Part shown: positions 50,041 to 58,296 of the stretch, piece by piece
Layout of the letters: each line of letters begins with the position of its first letter
Position numbering within the stretch: position 1 is the stretch's first letter
Assembly (NCBI RefSeq): GCF_001908025.1
Contig: NZ_MQMG01000013.1
Coordinates: 1 to 64,000, forward strand
Direction: 5' to 3'
DNA length: 64,000 nucleotides
Source: Geobacillus proteiniphilus
GTDB taxonomy: Bacteria > Bacillota > Bacilli > Bacillales > Anoxybacillaceae
Made by a program: the position numbers and the translations under genes
The notes under the pieces: generated by a model
Told to the model about the DNA's origin: nothing
Database searches by the model: none
Seen by the model: only the letters and a program-made list of their open reading frames with translations

Positions 50041-51246
50041 ATGGGCCAAGAAGCATTGTGGACAAAACACTTTGCCAGCCTTTTTATTTGCAATTTTTTC
50101 TTGTTTGCCAACTATTATTTTCTTTTGGTCACCATGCCGATTTACGCCATTCATGACTTGCACGTCGAGGAATCGCTGTCAGGGCTTGTGTCGGCTGTTT
50201 TTTTGGCGGCGGCCATTATCGTCCGTTTTGCCGCCAACCAGTTTGTCGAACGCTACGGGAAGCGATTGATGCTGAGATGGTCTCTTCTTCTTTTCATTAC
50301 ATCTTCCGTATTGTACCTATTTTCCCACAGCCTGCTCAGTTTGCTTGCCATCCGCTTTTTGCACGGCTTAGGGTTCGGCATTGCCACGATGGTAGGCGGA
50401 GCGCTCGTCGCTGATATCGTTCCATCGACACGGCAAGGGGAAGGAATGGGCTATTTTGTTTTGTCCTCCAATCTCGCTATGGTGGCTGGGCCGTTTTTCG
50501 GCCTCTTTTCTCTTGAACGCCTTGGGGCGTTTTGGATGCTGATCATTGCGCTTGTATGCACCGTCGCTTCTTTCCTTTCTGCGCTGTCTATCCGTTCGGC
50601 GGCGCCGCAGGTGAAGCAGTCATCTTCGAAGCTGCGAATCCAGCTGTCGCTGAAGCAGATGATCGAGCCTTCCGTGCTACCGCTGGCGTTCATCGGTGCA
50701 TTGTTCGCTTTGACGTACGCGCCCGTGCTGTCGTTTGTGTCGGTCTACGCCAAATCGCTTCATCTTGGGGAAAGCAGCAATCTCTTTTTCGTGATTTATG
50801 CTGCGGTGCTGCTTGTTTCCCGCCCGTTTACCGGGAGATGGTTTGACGCACACGGACCGAAGGCGCTTATTGTATTTTGCACATCTTCATTTGCCGTCGG
50901 GCTGTTTTTGTTAAGCATAGCGAAAACGGCAGGAATCTTTTTATTGAGTGCAGCTTTGATCGGAATGGGCTGGGGCAATTTGTTTCCGGTTTTGCAGACG
51001 ATGGCGATTCAATCAGGCCCTTTGTCGCGCAGTTCTTCTTCCCTCGGCACGTTTTTATCGTTTTTTGACGTTGGCATCAGCGCCGGCTCTTTTCTCACCG
51101 GCGTGCTGATGGCCTCAATCGGATTCCGACCGCTTTACGCCGGAGATGCATTGTTTCTGCTCGCTGTTTTTGCCCTTTATTTCGCCATGATCGAAAAACG
51201 ACGAAAACACGAACACCGCCACACCCAACAACAGCAACGCGCCTGA
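50041..51246 (+). CDS. MFS transporter of the gentisate operon (probable aromatic acid uptake)
   Basis: 401 residues with 12 hydrophobic segments. Motif A-like loop FVERYGKRLMLRW after helix 2 and FDAHGPKALIVF after helix 8. It belongs to the DHA1/YfcJ-like MFS group and not obviously to the classic aromatic acid:H+ symporters, so uptake of 3-hydroxybenzoate or gentisate is suggested only by its position, 91 nt after the monooxygenase. RBS GAAGGAGCGTGATTC. Confidence 0.82.
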   Translation: MGQEALWTKHFASLFICNFFLFANYYFLLVTMPIYAIHDLHVEESLSGLVSAVFLAAAIIVRFAANQFVERYGKRLMLRWSLLLFITSSVLYLFSHSLLSLLAIRFLHGLGFGIATMVGGALVADIVPSTRQGEGMGYFVLSSNLAMVAGPFFGLFSLERLGAFWMLIIALVCTVASFLSALSIRSAAPQVKQSSSKLRIQLSLKQMIEPSVLPLAFIGALFALTYAPVLSFVSVYAKSLHLGESSNLFFVIYAAVLLVSRPFTGRWFDAHGPKALIVFCTSSFAVGLFLLSIAKTAGIFLLSAALIGMGWGNLFPVLQTMAIQSGPLSRSSSSLGTFLSFFDVGISAGSFLTGVLMASIGFRPLYAGDALFLLAVFALYFAMIEKRRKHEHRHTQQQQRA

Positions 51247-51319
51247 CCATACGACGGTTGCCGCCTGCCGCGAAGTATGGTACATTCAAAATGCAGACTG
51301 TACGGAAAGGAAGAAGAGG

Positions 51320-51808
51320 ATGAAACAACTGACATGGATCGCCACATGCATGTTGTCGCTCAGCGTTCTGCTGTCAAGCTGCACCGATGACGGCGTCCAG
51401 GAACAAAGCCACTCGCAGATGACGAAAACCGCCACCGGCGATATTCGTGAAACGACAAAATCGGTCGAGCATTTGCCAAGCTTTTTGAGCGCGTTTGAAG
51501 AAGAGATGGCTGTCTTGTACCAACAGGCTGCCGAACATCGCGAGCTGCTTGAGAATATCCCGTGCTATTGCGGCTGCGGGCAATCGGCCGGCCACAAAAA
51601 CAATTACGATTGCTTTATCTATGAAAATAAACCAAACGGCTCGGTCGTCTGGGATGACCATGCGACCAAATGCGGCGTCTGCCTCGAGATCGCCGCTGAA
51701 TCGATCGCCGCTTACGATCAAGGGAAATCGATCAAAGACATTCGGCGCATGATCGATGAAAAATATAAAGAAGGCTATGCCGAACCGACGCCGACGAAGC
51801 CGCTCTAA
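51320..51808 (+). CDS. PCYCGC-motif lipoprotein
   Basis: 162 residues with a lipoprotein signal peptide (LLSSC, lipidated Cys at 21). The family-defining IPCYCGCGQSAGHKNNYDCF occurs at about residue 75, with CGVCLEIAAE later; the clustered cysteines suggest metal or redox binding outside the membrane. The family is common in Bacillaceae, function not established. The gene follows the MFS gene but has its own upstream space; a bidirectional terminator follows. Confidence 0.85.
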   Translation: MKQLTWIATCMLSLSVLLSSCTDDGVQEQSHSQMTKTATGDIRETTKSVEHLPSFLSAFEEEMAVLYQQAAEHRELLENIPCYCGCGQSAGHKNNYDCFIYENKPNGSVVWDDHATKCGVCLEIAAESIAAYDQGKSIKDIRRMIDEKYKEGYAEPTPTKPL

Positions 51809-51811
51809 TAC

Positions 51812-51849
51812 CAATGAAAAAAGCGCCAAATCCGGCGCTTTTTTCATTG
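51812..51849. terminator. Bidirectional terminator between the lipoprotein and exonuclease genes
   Basis: CAATGAAAAAAGCGCC, loop AAATCC and GGCGCTTTTTTCATTG form a perfect 16-bp stem with T runs on both strands. Confidence 0.9.
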
Positions 51850-51969
51850 CAGCCAGTCCCCCGTTTGTCCCGCCGAGCGCCCACTGCTTTTTGGTCAAGA
51901 GAAATAGGCTGTTGGAACTTGATTTCCCCTGCCAAAAAAAATCGACAAAGGCTTCTAGCACGGGCAACA

Positions 51970-52697
51970 TCAACACCGGCTGAGCGCGGCGTACAAGTCA
52001 TGCAATGTTTCGATGCCGCGCTGGCGGAATTCATCAAGCAAGATCGCCCATAGCTTCGCCATCGCTTCGACGTCGCCATCCGCCGTATGGCGGCGCGGGC
52101 AACGGATGCCATAACAAGCTAACGCATCGTCAAACGTCGGGCACGAATGGCCGATCAGCGTCATCATCGGCTGCAAGTCAAGAAAGCGTCCGCTCCATTT
52201 TTGCCGGTAATGGCGCCAAAGGGCATGGCGCAAAAACGCCAAATCATGGCCGATATGGTAGCCGATTAAGACGCCGGCGGCGATAAATGGCACAAATGTG
52301 CGCAGCGCCTCCGCGAGCGGCGGAGCGAACACCACATCCCTCGCCTCAATGCCGGTCAAGGCGGAAATATGTTCCGGAATCGGCTTTTCCGCTTGACGAG
52401 CGTCATGTACGCATCCGTCACGACTCCTCCGACCGTTTTCGCTGCCGCCATGGCCAAAATTTCATCGCCTTGCTCCGGGGAAAAGCCAGTCGTTTCCATA
52501 TCGATGATGACAAACGGGATGTCAACCAAACGGTCATGCCAATCGATGATCTGCTGTTTTTCCTTTTGCAGCGAGCGAAGCCATGTTTCCTGTTGCAGCG
52601 AATGATCATGCCCAAATAAGGCGGATGATGCCTCGCGCGGAACGCCGAGCGACAACAAGCGGAGCGCCCGCTGCCAAAAACGGTGCCGCTCATGCAT
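51970..52697 (-). pseudogene. DnaQ-like 3'-5' exonuclease with a frameshift
   Basis: The first frame (52697 to 52356) has FVIIDMETTGFSPEQGDEIL (ExoI, catalytic Asp and Glu) to YMTLVK, then goes astray. The second frame (to 51970) reads PIPEHISALTGIEARDV, VLIGYHIGHDLAFLRHAL (ExoII) and RRHTADGDVEAMAKLW (ExoIIIepsilon, His and Asp). One base is gained or lost near 52397 at AAGCGGAAAAG. The ATG overlaps the DUF294 gene by 8 nt. All catalytic motifs survive, so a sequencing error would fully restore a functional exonuclease. Confidence 0.82.
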
Positions 52698-53742
52698 GAA
52701 TGTTAGCCACCCGCCGGGCGACAAAGCGCTGCAGCCGCTTCGCGATGCGCATCGCCTGCTTCAGCTGCTTTTGCTCCGTCCGCTCAAGCGTCCGCCATAA
52801 CACATATTCACGCCCGTCCCCCGCCTCGGTGCTGTACTTAAGGCGAATCGAATAGTAAACAGACAGCGCCTCGCAAACGGCGGCGGAAAGCGGCGCCGTC
52901 AATACGCCAGCCGCTTCAAGCGCCCGCCGCCGCTCTGCCGTGTCCGCCGCCGGGACGCGCGCAAAACAGGCCAACCATTTTAAAGCGTTGGTGAGCTGCA
53001 CGTAGCCGCTTTGTTTCATATGAACGGCCCCGCTGCGCGGCCCCCATCGCTCCGTTTGCACGTTGCCCAGCCAACCGAGCGGAACCGCAGGGAATTGGAC
53101 GTGTTCGCCCATGCGCGCCAACAGCGGCGGCCGTTTGGCCACCGCCGAAAACAGCGCCTTTCTTCCTGCTTCAGCGAGTTCGGCATCGCCATAAAGCGGC
53201 CGCATATCCATCGCGATCAACAAAAAGCGAATGTCGTTCGGCCACCCGCTGTCTAAATAGGAAGAAAGTTGTTGCTCCCAACCGCGAACCGACTGCGCCC
53301 ACCGCTTGTTCGTCGCCATCACATAACCGGGACAGTACGGATAGCCGGCCTCATGCAACATGTCCACCCCAACCGCCGCCGTATGGCGGATGAATTCATA
53401 ACAGGCTGCCTCTTCCTCCTCGGGGCAGTCGAATAAAATGCCGTGGTCTTGGTCCGTCCAAATCGTCGGCTCGCGCCGGCCGATGCTTCCCATCACGTAC
53501 CAGCACCACGCCGATGGCCGAGTGCCTACCGATCGTTTCATCGTCTCCCGCTCCGCAAGGAAAAACGCGCGGCGAAGGATGGCTTCATGCACGCAAACGA
53601 CGTCGCTTGCAAGCTGCTTCATTTGTTCAGGTGCTAGACAGCGCCGCAGTTCGCGCGCCAGTTCATCATGACAAAAACGAAGTTCGGCGGCCGACTCGGC
53701 TCGGTTTAGTCGCTCGACCACCTTTGCCGCCAACGATTCCAT
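52690..53742 (-). CDS. DUF294 nucleotidyltransferase-like protein
   Basis: 350 residues. The nucleotidyltransferase motif GSIGRREPTIWTDQDHGILF (about 84-103) gives the G-S and D-x-D pattern of GlnD-type and pol-beta-type transferases; the C-terminal DUF294 helical domain follows. No CBS domains are present. ATG at 53742 is spaced well from GGAGGGGAAAGGTG. It lies 17 nt after the ammonium transporter on the same strand and overlaps the exonuclease, an arrangement (DUF294 plus DnaQ) known elsewhere. The substrate is unknown. Confidence 0.85.
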   Translation of the reverse strand: MESLAAKVVERLNRAESAAELRFCHDELARELRRCLAPEQMKQLASDVVCVHEAILRRAFFLAERETMKRSVGTRPSAWCWYVMGSIGRREPTIWTDQDHGILFDCPEEEEAACYEFIRHTAAVGVDMLHEAGYPYCPGYVMATNKRWAQSVRGWEQQLSSYLDSGWPNDIRFLLIAMDMRPLYGDAELAEAGRKALFSAVAKRPPLLARMGEHVQFPAVPLGWLGNVQTERWGPRSGAVHMKQSGYVQLTNALKWLACFARVPAADTAERRRALEAAGVLTAPLSAAVCEALSVYYSIRLKYSTEAGDGREYVLWRTLERTEQKQLKQAMRIAKRLQRFVARRVANIHA

Positions 53743-53759
53743 CACCTTTCCCCTCCTGG

Positions 53760-55061
53760 CTACTGCTGGGCGAGGGTCTTGGGCTGATACGCCGGATCGA
53801 GCTGTTCCGGATAGCCATAAGAGCCGTGCTCGCTAATATCAAGACCTGAAATTTCTTGTTCCGCCGTGACACGCAGCCCGATCGTTTTCTTCATGGCATA
53901 TAAGATGACAAACGAAACAGCAGCGACATACACCGCAGCGCCGAGCACCCCGACCGTTTGCACAATCAGCTGATCAAATCCGCCGCCGTAAAACAGTCCA
54001 GCCTTCCCGATGCCCGTGATCTCGACTAAACGCGGCGAGGCGAAAAACCCGGTTGAAATCGTGCCAATAATGCCAGCGACACCATGGACGGAAAAAGCGT
54101 AAATCGGATCGTCAATCCCTTTGCGTTCAAAATAGATGGATGTCCAGAACGTAAACGACCCCGCCACTGCACCGATCACAACCGCCGCCCACGGTTCGAC
54201 GAACGCGCACGCAGCGGTAATGGCGACCAAGGCCGCGAGCACGCCGTTGACCATCGCTGGAATGTCCGCTTTGCCGACCAAAATTTTCGCCGTCACAATC
54301 GCGGCGATCGCTCCCGCCGCGGCGGCCAAATTCGTCGTCAGCGCGACATAGCCAAAAAACCCGTCGCCAATAGCCATCGTGCTGCCGGCGTTAAAGCCGA
54401 ACCAGCCGATCCATAAAATCAAACCGCCAATGACCGTATATACTTGGTTATGTCCAGGAATGACGTTTGGCGTCTTGTCTTTATTGAATTTGCCGATGCG
54501 CGGCCCAAGCAAAATTGTAGCCACGAGCGCCGCAATCGCTCCTTGCAAGTGAACAACGGTCGAACCGGCGAAATCTTGCATTCCCATTTTTCCAAGCCAG
54601 CCGCCGCCCCACACCCAATGGCCGATCACCGGGTAAATGGCGATCGTAAAAATCGTGCCGAAAAGAAAATAAACAGACAGTTTCGCCCGCTCAGCGAAGC
54701 CGCCCCAAGCGATGGCCAGCGACACGCCGGCAAAGCCGAGCTGGAATAAAAATTTGAGCTCGAGCGGCACATTCGCCCACGACAACGAGTCAAACGTCCC
54801 TTTTCCTTCTTTTAAAAACCAGCCTTCCGTCCCGATGAAGCTATTCCCAGCCCCAAACGTAATGGCAAAGCCGAACGCCCAAAACGCCAATGAGGCGATG
54901 GCAAAGCTTAAAATTTGTTTGCCGGCCACATGCCCGGAGTTTTTCATGCGCGTTGATCCGGCCTCAAGCAAAGCAAACCCTGCCTGCATGCCGATGACGA
55001 GCACCGCCGAGAGCATGACCCAGAGGGCATCAAGCCCAAGCGTCAACGTTTTTTCATCCAT
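53760..55061 (-). CDS. amt: Ammonium transporter
   Basis: 433 residues with 11 membrane helices. Amt signatures are GFALLEAGSTRMKNSGHVAG near the N-terminus, DFAGSTVVHLQGAIAALVA, WIGWFGFNAGST and DDPIYAFSVHGVAGIIGT with the second pore His. The C-terminal GLDISEHGSYGYPE is the regulatory tail bound by PII proteins. No glnK adjoins, unlike in B. subtilis nrgAB. Upstream lies a perfect TnrA-type box. RBS AAGGGGGATGCGTAA. Confidence 0.95.
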   Translation of the reverse strand: MDEKTLTLGLDALWVMLSAVLVIGMQAGFALLEAGSTRMKNSGHVAGKQILSFAIASLAFWAFGFAITFGAGNSFIGTEGWFLKEGKGTFDSLSWANVPLELKFLFQLGFAGVSLAIAWGGFAERAKLSVYFLFGTIFTIAIYPVIGHWVWGGGWLGKMGMQDFAGSTVVHLQGAIAALVATILLGPRIGKFNKDKTPNVIPGHNQVYTVIGGLILWIGWFGFNAGSTMAIGDGFFGYVALTTNLAAAAGAIAAIVTAKILVGKADIPAMVNGVLAALVAITAACAFVEPWAAVVIGAVAGSFTFWTSIYFERKGIDDPIYAFSVHGVAGIIGTISTGFFASPRLVEITGIGKAGLFYGGGFDQLIVQTVGVLGAAVYVAAVSFVILYAMKKTIGLRVTAEQEISGLDISEHGSYGYPEQLDPAYQPKTLAQQ

Positions 55062-55101
55062 TTACGCATCCCCCTTTTTGTCATTTATCATTCCTTATAT
55101 A

Positions 55102-55118
55102 TGTCATAATATATAACA
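55102..55118 (-). promoter_or_regulatory. TnrA/GlnR box upstream of amt
   Basis: Leftward TGTTATATATTATGACA matches the TnrA/GlnR consensus TGTNANAWWWTMTNACA at every defined position. It is centred about 49 nt before the amt start codon. TnrA activates ammonium transport genes under nitrogen limitation in B. subtilis; the very short distance to the ATG means the transcription start must be close to the coding region. Confidence 0.8.
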
Positions 55119-55190
55119 CAAATCAACTAAAAGCAATGCCTGTTTTCTGTTGCAATCGGTTCCATACGCAAAAAATTTGTTAAGTTTTCT

Positions 55191-55228
55191 AACAAAAAGA
55201 GAATGCCCCTCATCACGAAGGGCATTCC
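55191..55228 (-). terminator. Terminator of the VWA-like gene
   Basis: Leftward GAATGCCC, 11 nt, GGGCATTC, then TCTTTTTG. It follows the stop at 55237. Confidence 0.85.
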
Positions 55229-55236
55229 TCACGGTG

Positions 55237-55644
55237 TTACGCAACGCGAATGGGCTTGCCAAACGGCACGCGCGGCATATAATCGTCCGGCACAAGCCAA
55301 AACACTTCATAGTCGACTTGCAGCTCTTCATAAAAATAGCCGGTTACATCGGTGATGTAAAACAACGTATCGATTTTTTGCGCAGCGGCCCATTCCAGCA
55401 CTTCGGTGTACGACGATTTCCCGTGCTTGAAATATTTAATCGTCGCCACGCCAACCGGAGATACATCGCGAATTTTAAAATCCGCTTGGACGAGCAGCGT
55501 GTCCGGGCGCAGCTTTTCAAACAGCTTCACAATGTTTTGAATGAGCATTGGCCGCTCCGGACGATTTGATGTGTCGATCGCCAGCGCGATTGAATGGTCT
55601 TTCCGCTCTTTGAGCAACGCCAATAAAGCCCGCTGCCATCTCAC
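55237..55644 (-). CDS. VWA-like domain protein (DUF2201 C-terminal type)
   Basis: 135 residues. IALAIDTSNRPERPMLIQNI, LLVQADFKIRDV, FYITDVTGYFYEELQ and VPFGKPIRV resemble the C-terminal VWA-like half of DUF2201/COG3864 putative metallopeptidases. The metallopeptidase half is not present here or nearby, so this is either a stand-alone VWA-like protein or a remnant; an RBS (AAGGGGG) at 9-nt spacing from GTG 55644 supports expression. No promoter is assigned. Function unknown. Confidence 0.6.
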   Translation of the reverse strand: MRWQRALLALLKERKDHSIALAIDTSNRPERPMLIQNIVKLFEKLRPDTLLVQADFKIRDVSPVGVATIKYFKHGKSSYTEVLEWAAAQKIDTLFYITDVTGYFYEELQVDYEVFWLVPDDYMPRVPFGKPIRVA

Positions 55645-55766
55645 GATGATCATCCCCCTTATATCGGTGAATCGCCGTGCGCACTACTAGTATAGACGAC
55701 GATGGGGGAAAGTACGAACTGTTTTTCTTTCCTTTTTCCCCTCCCGTTTCACAAACATAAATCAAA

Positions 55767-55798
55767 ACGCCAAGGAACAGTTCTTTGACGTTTCTTAC
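55767..55798 (-). terminator. Terminator of the YozQ-like gene
   Basis: Leftward AACGTCAAAGAAC, TG, TTCCTTGGCGTT, then TTG. A compact imperfect hairpin overlapping the stop codon. Confidence 0.6.
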
Positions 55799-55989
55799 TC
55801 CCGCGGAGAAAGGGAGAAGTCTGAGCCATTTTTGTGTTCGACCGTGGCCTCGATGGTTCCCTCCGCATACATATCGCTCACTTGTTCATGTGTTTCAGCC
55901 AATGCTGAACCAAGAAACGAAGCTGCCTCATCATTCGACGGGACATACTGCCGTCCAGCCATCTCGAGCGATTGTTTGTTTTCCGCCAT
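55795..55989 (-). CDS. YozQ-like small protein (DUF4025)
   Basis: 64 residues, hydrophilic. AGRQYVPSNDEA and LAETHEQVSDMYAEGT match a small Bacillaceae family (B. subtilis YozQ, DUF4025) whose core is LAxTHEQVSDxYxEG. RBS AAGGAGAAATAAAG. Function unknown; single gene with its own terminator. Confidence 0.75.
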   Translation of the reverse strand: MAENKQSLEMAGRQYVPSNDEAASFLGSALAETHEQVSDMYAEGTIEATVEHKNGSDFSLSPRE

Positions 55990-56137
55990 CTTTATTTCTC
56001 CTTGTTCATGCCGTTCATTATATTAATGTGGAACAGGGGGGAAAATAAAAAGAGGAAGTTTATGGATCATGTATGTATACATCAAGACAAACGCGGCAAA
56101 CTAACGATAAACAAATGGAAAGAGAGGATGATGGCTA

Positions 56138-56266
56138 ATGAGACAGCCAAAGCAAAACAACAGCCCTGAACCACAAGAAAAAAAACAACAACCGGACAAA
56201 GACATGGAAAAACAGCCGGGATACGGCGATAAAAAATTGGAAGGCCCAAACCATCCAGCAGAATAA
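56138..56266 (+). CDS. Small hydrophilic protein of 42 residues
   Basis: MRQPKQNNSPEPQEKKQQP begins a highly charged, Gln/Lys/Pro-rich peptide ending KKLEGPNHPAE. GAGAGGATG lies 10 nt before the ATG. The KLEGPN(R/H)P ending recalls small Bacillus proteins of unknown, possibly spore-related, function, but no family is claimed. It lies 15 nt before the DUF2512 gene, so they are probably co-transcribed. Confidence 0.6.
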   Translation: MRQPKQNNSPEPQEKKQQPDKDMEKQPGYGDKKLEGPNHPAE

Positions 56267-56281
56267 AGGTGGCGAGTCCCA

Positions 56282-56770
56282 ATGAGACATTTGCTTGCGT
56301 TAGTACTGAAATATTTGCTGACCGCCACGGTGATGTTTGCCATTTTACCGCTGTTTTTGCGCATTTCATCAGCGGAAATTTTATGGTTCAGCCTTTGGCT
56401 GACGCTCGTCGCCTATGCGCTCGGCGACTTGTACGTTCTGCCGCGCCTTGGCAACGTCTCGGCGACGATCGCCGACTTTGGGCTTGTGTTTGTGGCGGTA
56501 TGGATCGGCATCGGCGCGTTTTATGACATCGCCGGCGCCGCCATTTTAAACGCAGCGTTTTTCTCTGCTCTGCTCACGGCGTTCGGAGAATTGCTGTTTC
56601 ACGCTTATGTGCTGCGATTTGTCACCGTCCAGCACGGCGAAGAAGGCGCCCCGCTCATCGGCCGCCAATGGCAAACGGAGGCGGCAGAAGAGTTTGATGT
56701 CCGCATCGCCCGTCCCGATAACCAGGAGCATGAACGGGAACAAGATCCTCCCCATCCCCCCATCCTATGA
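56282..56770 (+). CDS. DUF2512 membrane protein (YndM-like)
   Basis: 162 residues. Four hydrophobic segments occupy the first 110 residues (MRHLLALVLKYLLTATVMFA; LYVLPRLGNVSATIADFGLV is characteristic), followed by a polar cytoplasmic tail. The family is restricted to spore-forming Bacillaceae and has no known activity. RBS AAAGGTGGCGAGTCCC. The tail ends in DPPHPPIL, and a terminator hairpin follows at 56785. Confidence 0.8.
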   Translation: MRHLLALVLKYLLTATVMFAILPLFLRISSAEILWFSLWLTLVAYALGDLYVLPRLGNVSATIADFGLVFVAVWIGIGAFYDIAGAAILNAAFFSALLTAFGELLFHAYVLRFVTVQHGEEGAPLIGRQWQTEAAEEFDVRIARPDNQEHEREQDPPHPPIL

Positions 56771-57103
56771 AGGAGGAACAAATGTTGGGCGGCTGCAGTC
56801 GGGACGCCAGCCGCTTCTTCTTTCCAAACAGGGGCTCAACGTGAACGACTCCACCTTTGTTTGGAACATTCAATGGTTGCATCTCCACTTCGTTTTGGGT
56901 TGCGCCCTGTACAAAATGGAAGTGGGGATCTTCGATCGGGAAATCATAAAACAGATGGCGAACGAAGAAACGGGTGTCTTCTCGTTCGCTAGACACCCGT
57001 TTCGCATGAGGATCTTTGGTTTTTCGGCGCTTTCCTCTGCAGCCATGGGCGATCCATCGACCGCTTGGCCGCAAGCCGAAACAGGACGATCTCCTATCCG
57101 CCC
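56771..57103. other. Intergenic region with terminator and uncertain coding traces
   Basis: GCGGCTG (56786-56792), an 11-nt loop and CAGCCGC (56804-56810) followed by TTCTTCTTT form a rightward terminator. AAGGAGGAACAA precedes a 20-codon ORF from ATG at 56783 ending at the TGA near 56842; it overlaps this hairpin and may be chance. GAAACGGGTGTC and GACACCCGTTTC (about 56968-57003) form a 12-bp inverted repeat before telA. A leftward frame (FFVRHLFYDFPIEDPHFHF) has protein-like composition but no start signal. Confidence 0.45.
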
Positions 57104-58294
57104 TTATTGCTCCGGCCGCTTTAGCGCCAGCAGCGTCTGTTTCAATTCCGCTTCCATCGCCGCCAGCTCGCGTTCGGCCTGCTGCCGTTTTAAGCGGCCT
57201 TCCGCTTGGATTTTCAACGTTTCTTCGAGCGTAGCGATCAAATTTTCTTGCGTTCGCTTCAACGTTTCGATATCAACCAAGCCGCGCTCGTTTTCCTTGG
57301 CGATTTCAATGCTGTTTGTTTTTAACATTTCCGAATTGCGCAATAACAGCTCATTCGTCGTTTCGGCGACCTGCTTTTGCGCCGCAGCCGCCCTTTGTTG
57401 CCGAAACAGCGTCAAGGCAATCACGACTTGATTTTTCCAAAGGGGGATGGCATGCAAAATCAACGATTGAATCCGCTCGACAAGCGTTTCGTTCATATGC
57501 TGAATCATGCGGATTTGCGGTGCCGTTTGAATCGTCACTTGCCGGCTGAGCTTTAGGTCATGCACCCGCTTCTCAAGCCGCTCGGCAAACTGCCGCAAAT
57601 CCTGTACATCCTGCCATGCCATTTGGTCGCCGGAGCGCTCCGCTTCCGCTTGCTTTTCTGGAATCGTCTTCGTCCGCAGCTCTTCGAGTTTGTATTCCGC
57701 TGCCGCAATATAAATATTGAGCGCTTCAAAATAGTCTTTGTTTTTTTCATAGAGCGTCTCAAGCATCATGATGTCGCGAAGCAACAAATGCCGGTGCTTC
57801 TCAAGCCGATCAGCGATTTTGTCAATTTCAACGCCGATTTTTTGGTATTTCGCCACCATCTCTTGCAGCGGCTTGGCCACTGCGCCGAACAAGCGGGACA
57901 GCCACCCTTTTTTCGCCGGCATTAGGTCATCGGGGTTGACCTCCTTAATTTTGGACATCAGTTCGCTGATCACTTCGCCGACCGGCCCAGCGTCTTTCGT
58001 TTGCACATGATGCAAAATCGCATGAGAAAACTTCGACAGCTCGGCTTGCGCCGCCACACCGTATTGCAAGACGGCCTGATGGTTGGCCGGGTCGATTTGT
58101 TTGGCGAGCGCAAGCGCTTTTTCCCGATGCTCAGGCTTTAACGCATCAAGCGCGCGCGCCGGCTTTTCTTCCTCCTTGAGCCGCGGTTCGGCCGGCGAAG
58201 AAAACGGCTGGGCAAGCAACTCATCGAGGGTGCTTGTCCGTTCCAGCCCTTGCAGCCAATCGCTCGATTCCTTCCCGTGATTCCGTTCGTCCAT
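57104..58294 (-). CDS. TelA/YaaN-family toxic anion resistance protein
   Basis: 396 residues, almost wholly alpha helical and charged. Family stretches are LYEKNKDYFEALNIYIAAAE, WQDVQDLRQFAERLEKRVHD and IQTAPQIRMIQHMNETLVER. ATG at 58294 is used since AAAGGAG lies 7 nt before it. TelA proteins were linked to tellurite resistance; in B. subtilis the homologue YaaN is co-encoded with XpaC, as here (2 nt apart). The biochemical role is not known. Confidence 0.9.
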   Translation of the reverse strand: MDERNHGKESSDWLQGLERTSTLDELLAQPFSSPAEPRLKEEEKPARALDALKPEHREKALALAKQIDPANHQAVLQYGVAAQAELSKFSHAILHHVQTKDAGPVGEVISELMSKIKEVNPDDLMPAKKGWLSRLFGAVAKPLQEMVAKYQKIGVEIDKIADRLEKHRHLLLRDIMMLETLYEKNKDYFEALNIYIAAAEYKLEELRTKTIPEKQAEAERSGDQMAWQDVQDLRQFAERLEKRVHDLKLSRQVTIQTAPQIRMIQHMNETLVERIQSLILHAIPLWKNQVVIALTLFRQQRAAAAQKQVAETTNELLLRNSEMLKTNSIEIAKENERGLVDIETLKRTQENLIATLEETLKIQAEGRLKRQQAERELAAMEAELKQTLLALKRPEQ

Positions 58295-58296
58295 CG

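Noticed and set aside
54000-55061. A PII (glnK) gene next to amt
   Set aside because: Neither side of amt encodes a PII protein; upstream is the VWA-like gene and downstream DUF294.
56655-57074. A 139-codon leftward ORF with protein-like stretch FFVRHLFYDFPIEDPHFHF
   Set aside because: No start signal, passes through a terminator hairpin and a 12-bp inverted repeat and antisense to the DUF2512 tail; no family recognised. Mentioned in the intergenic entry only.
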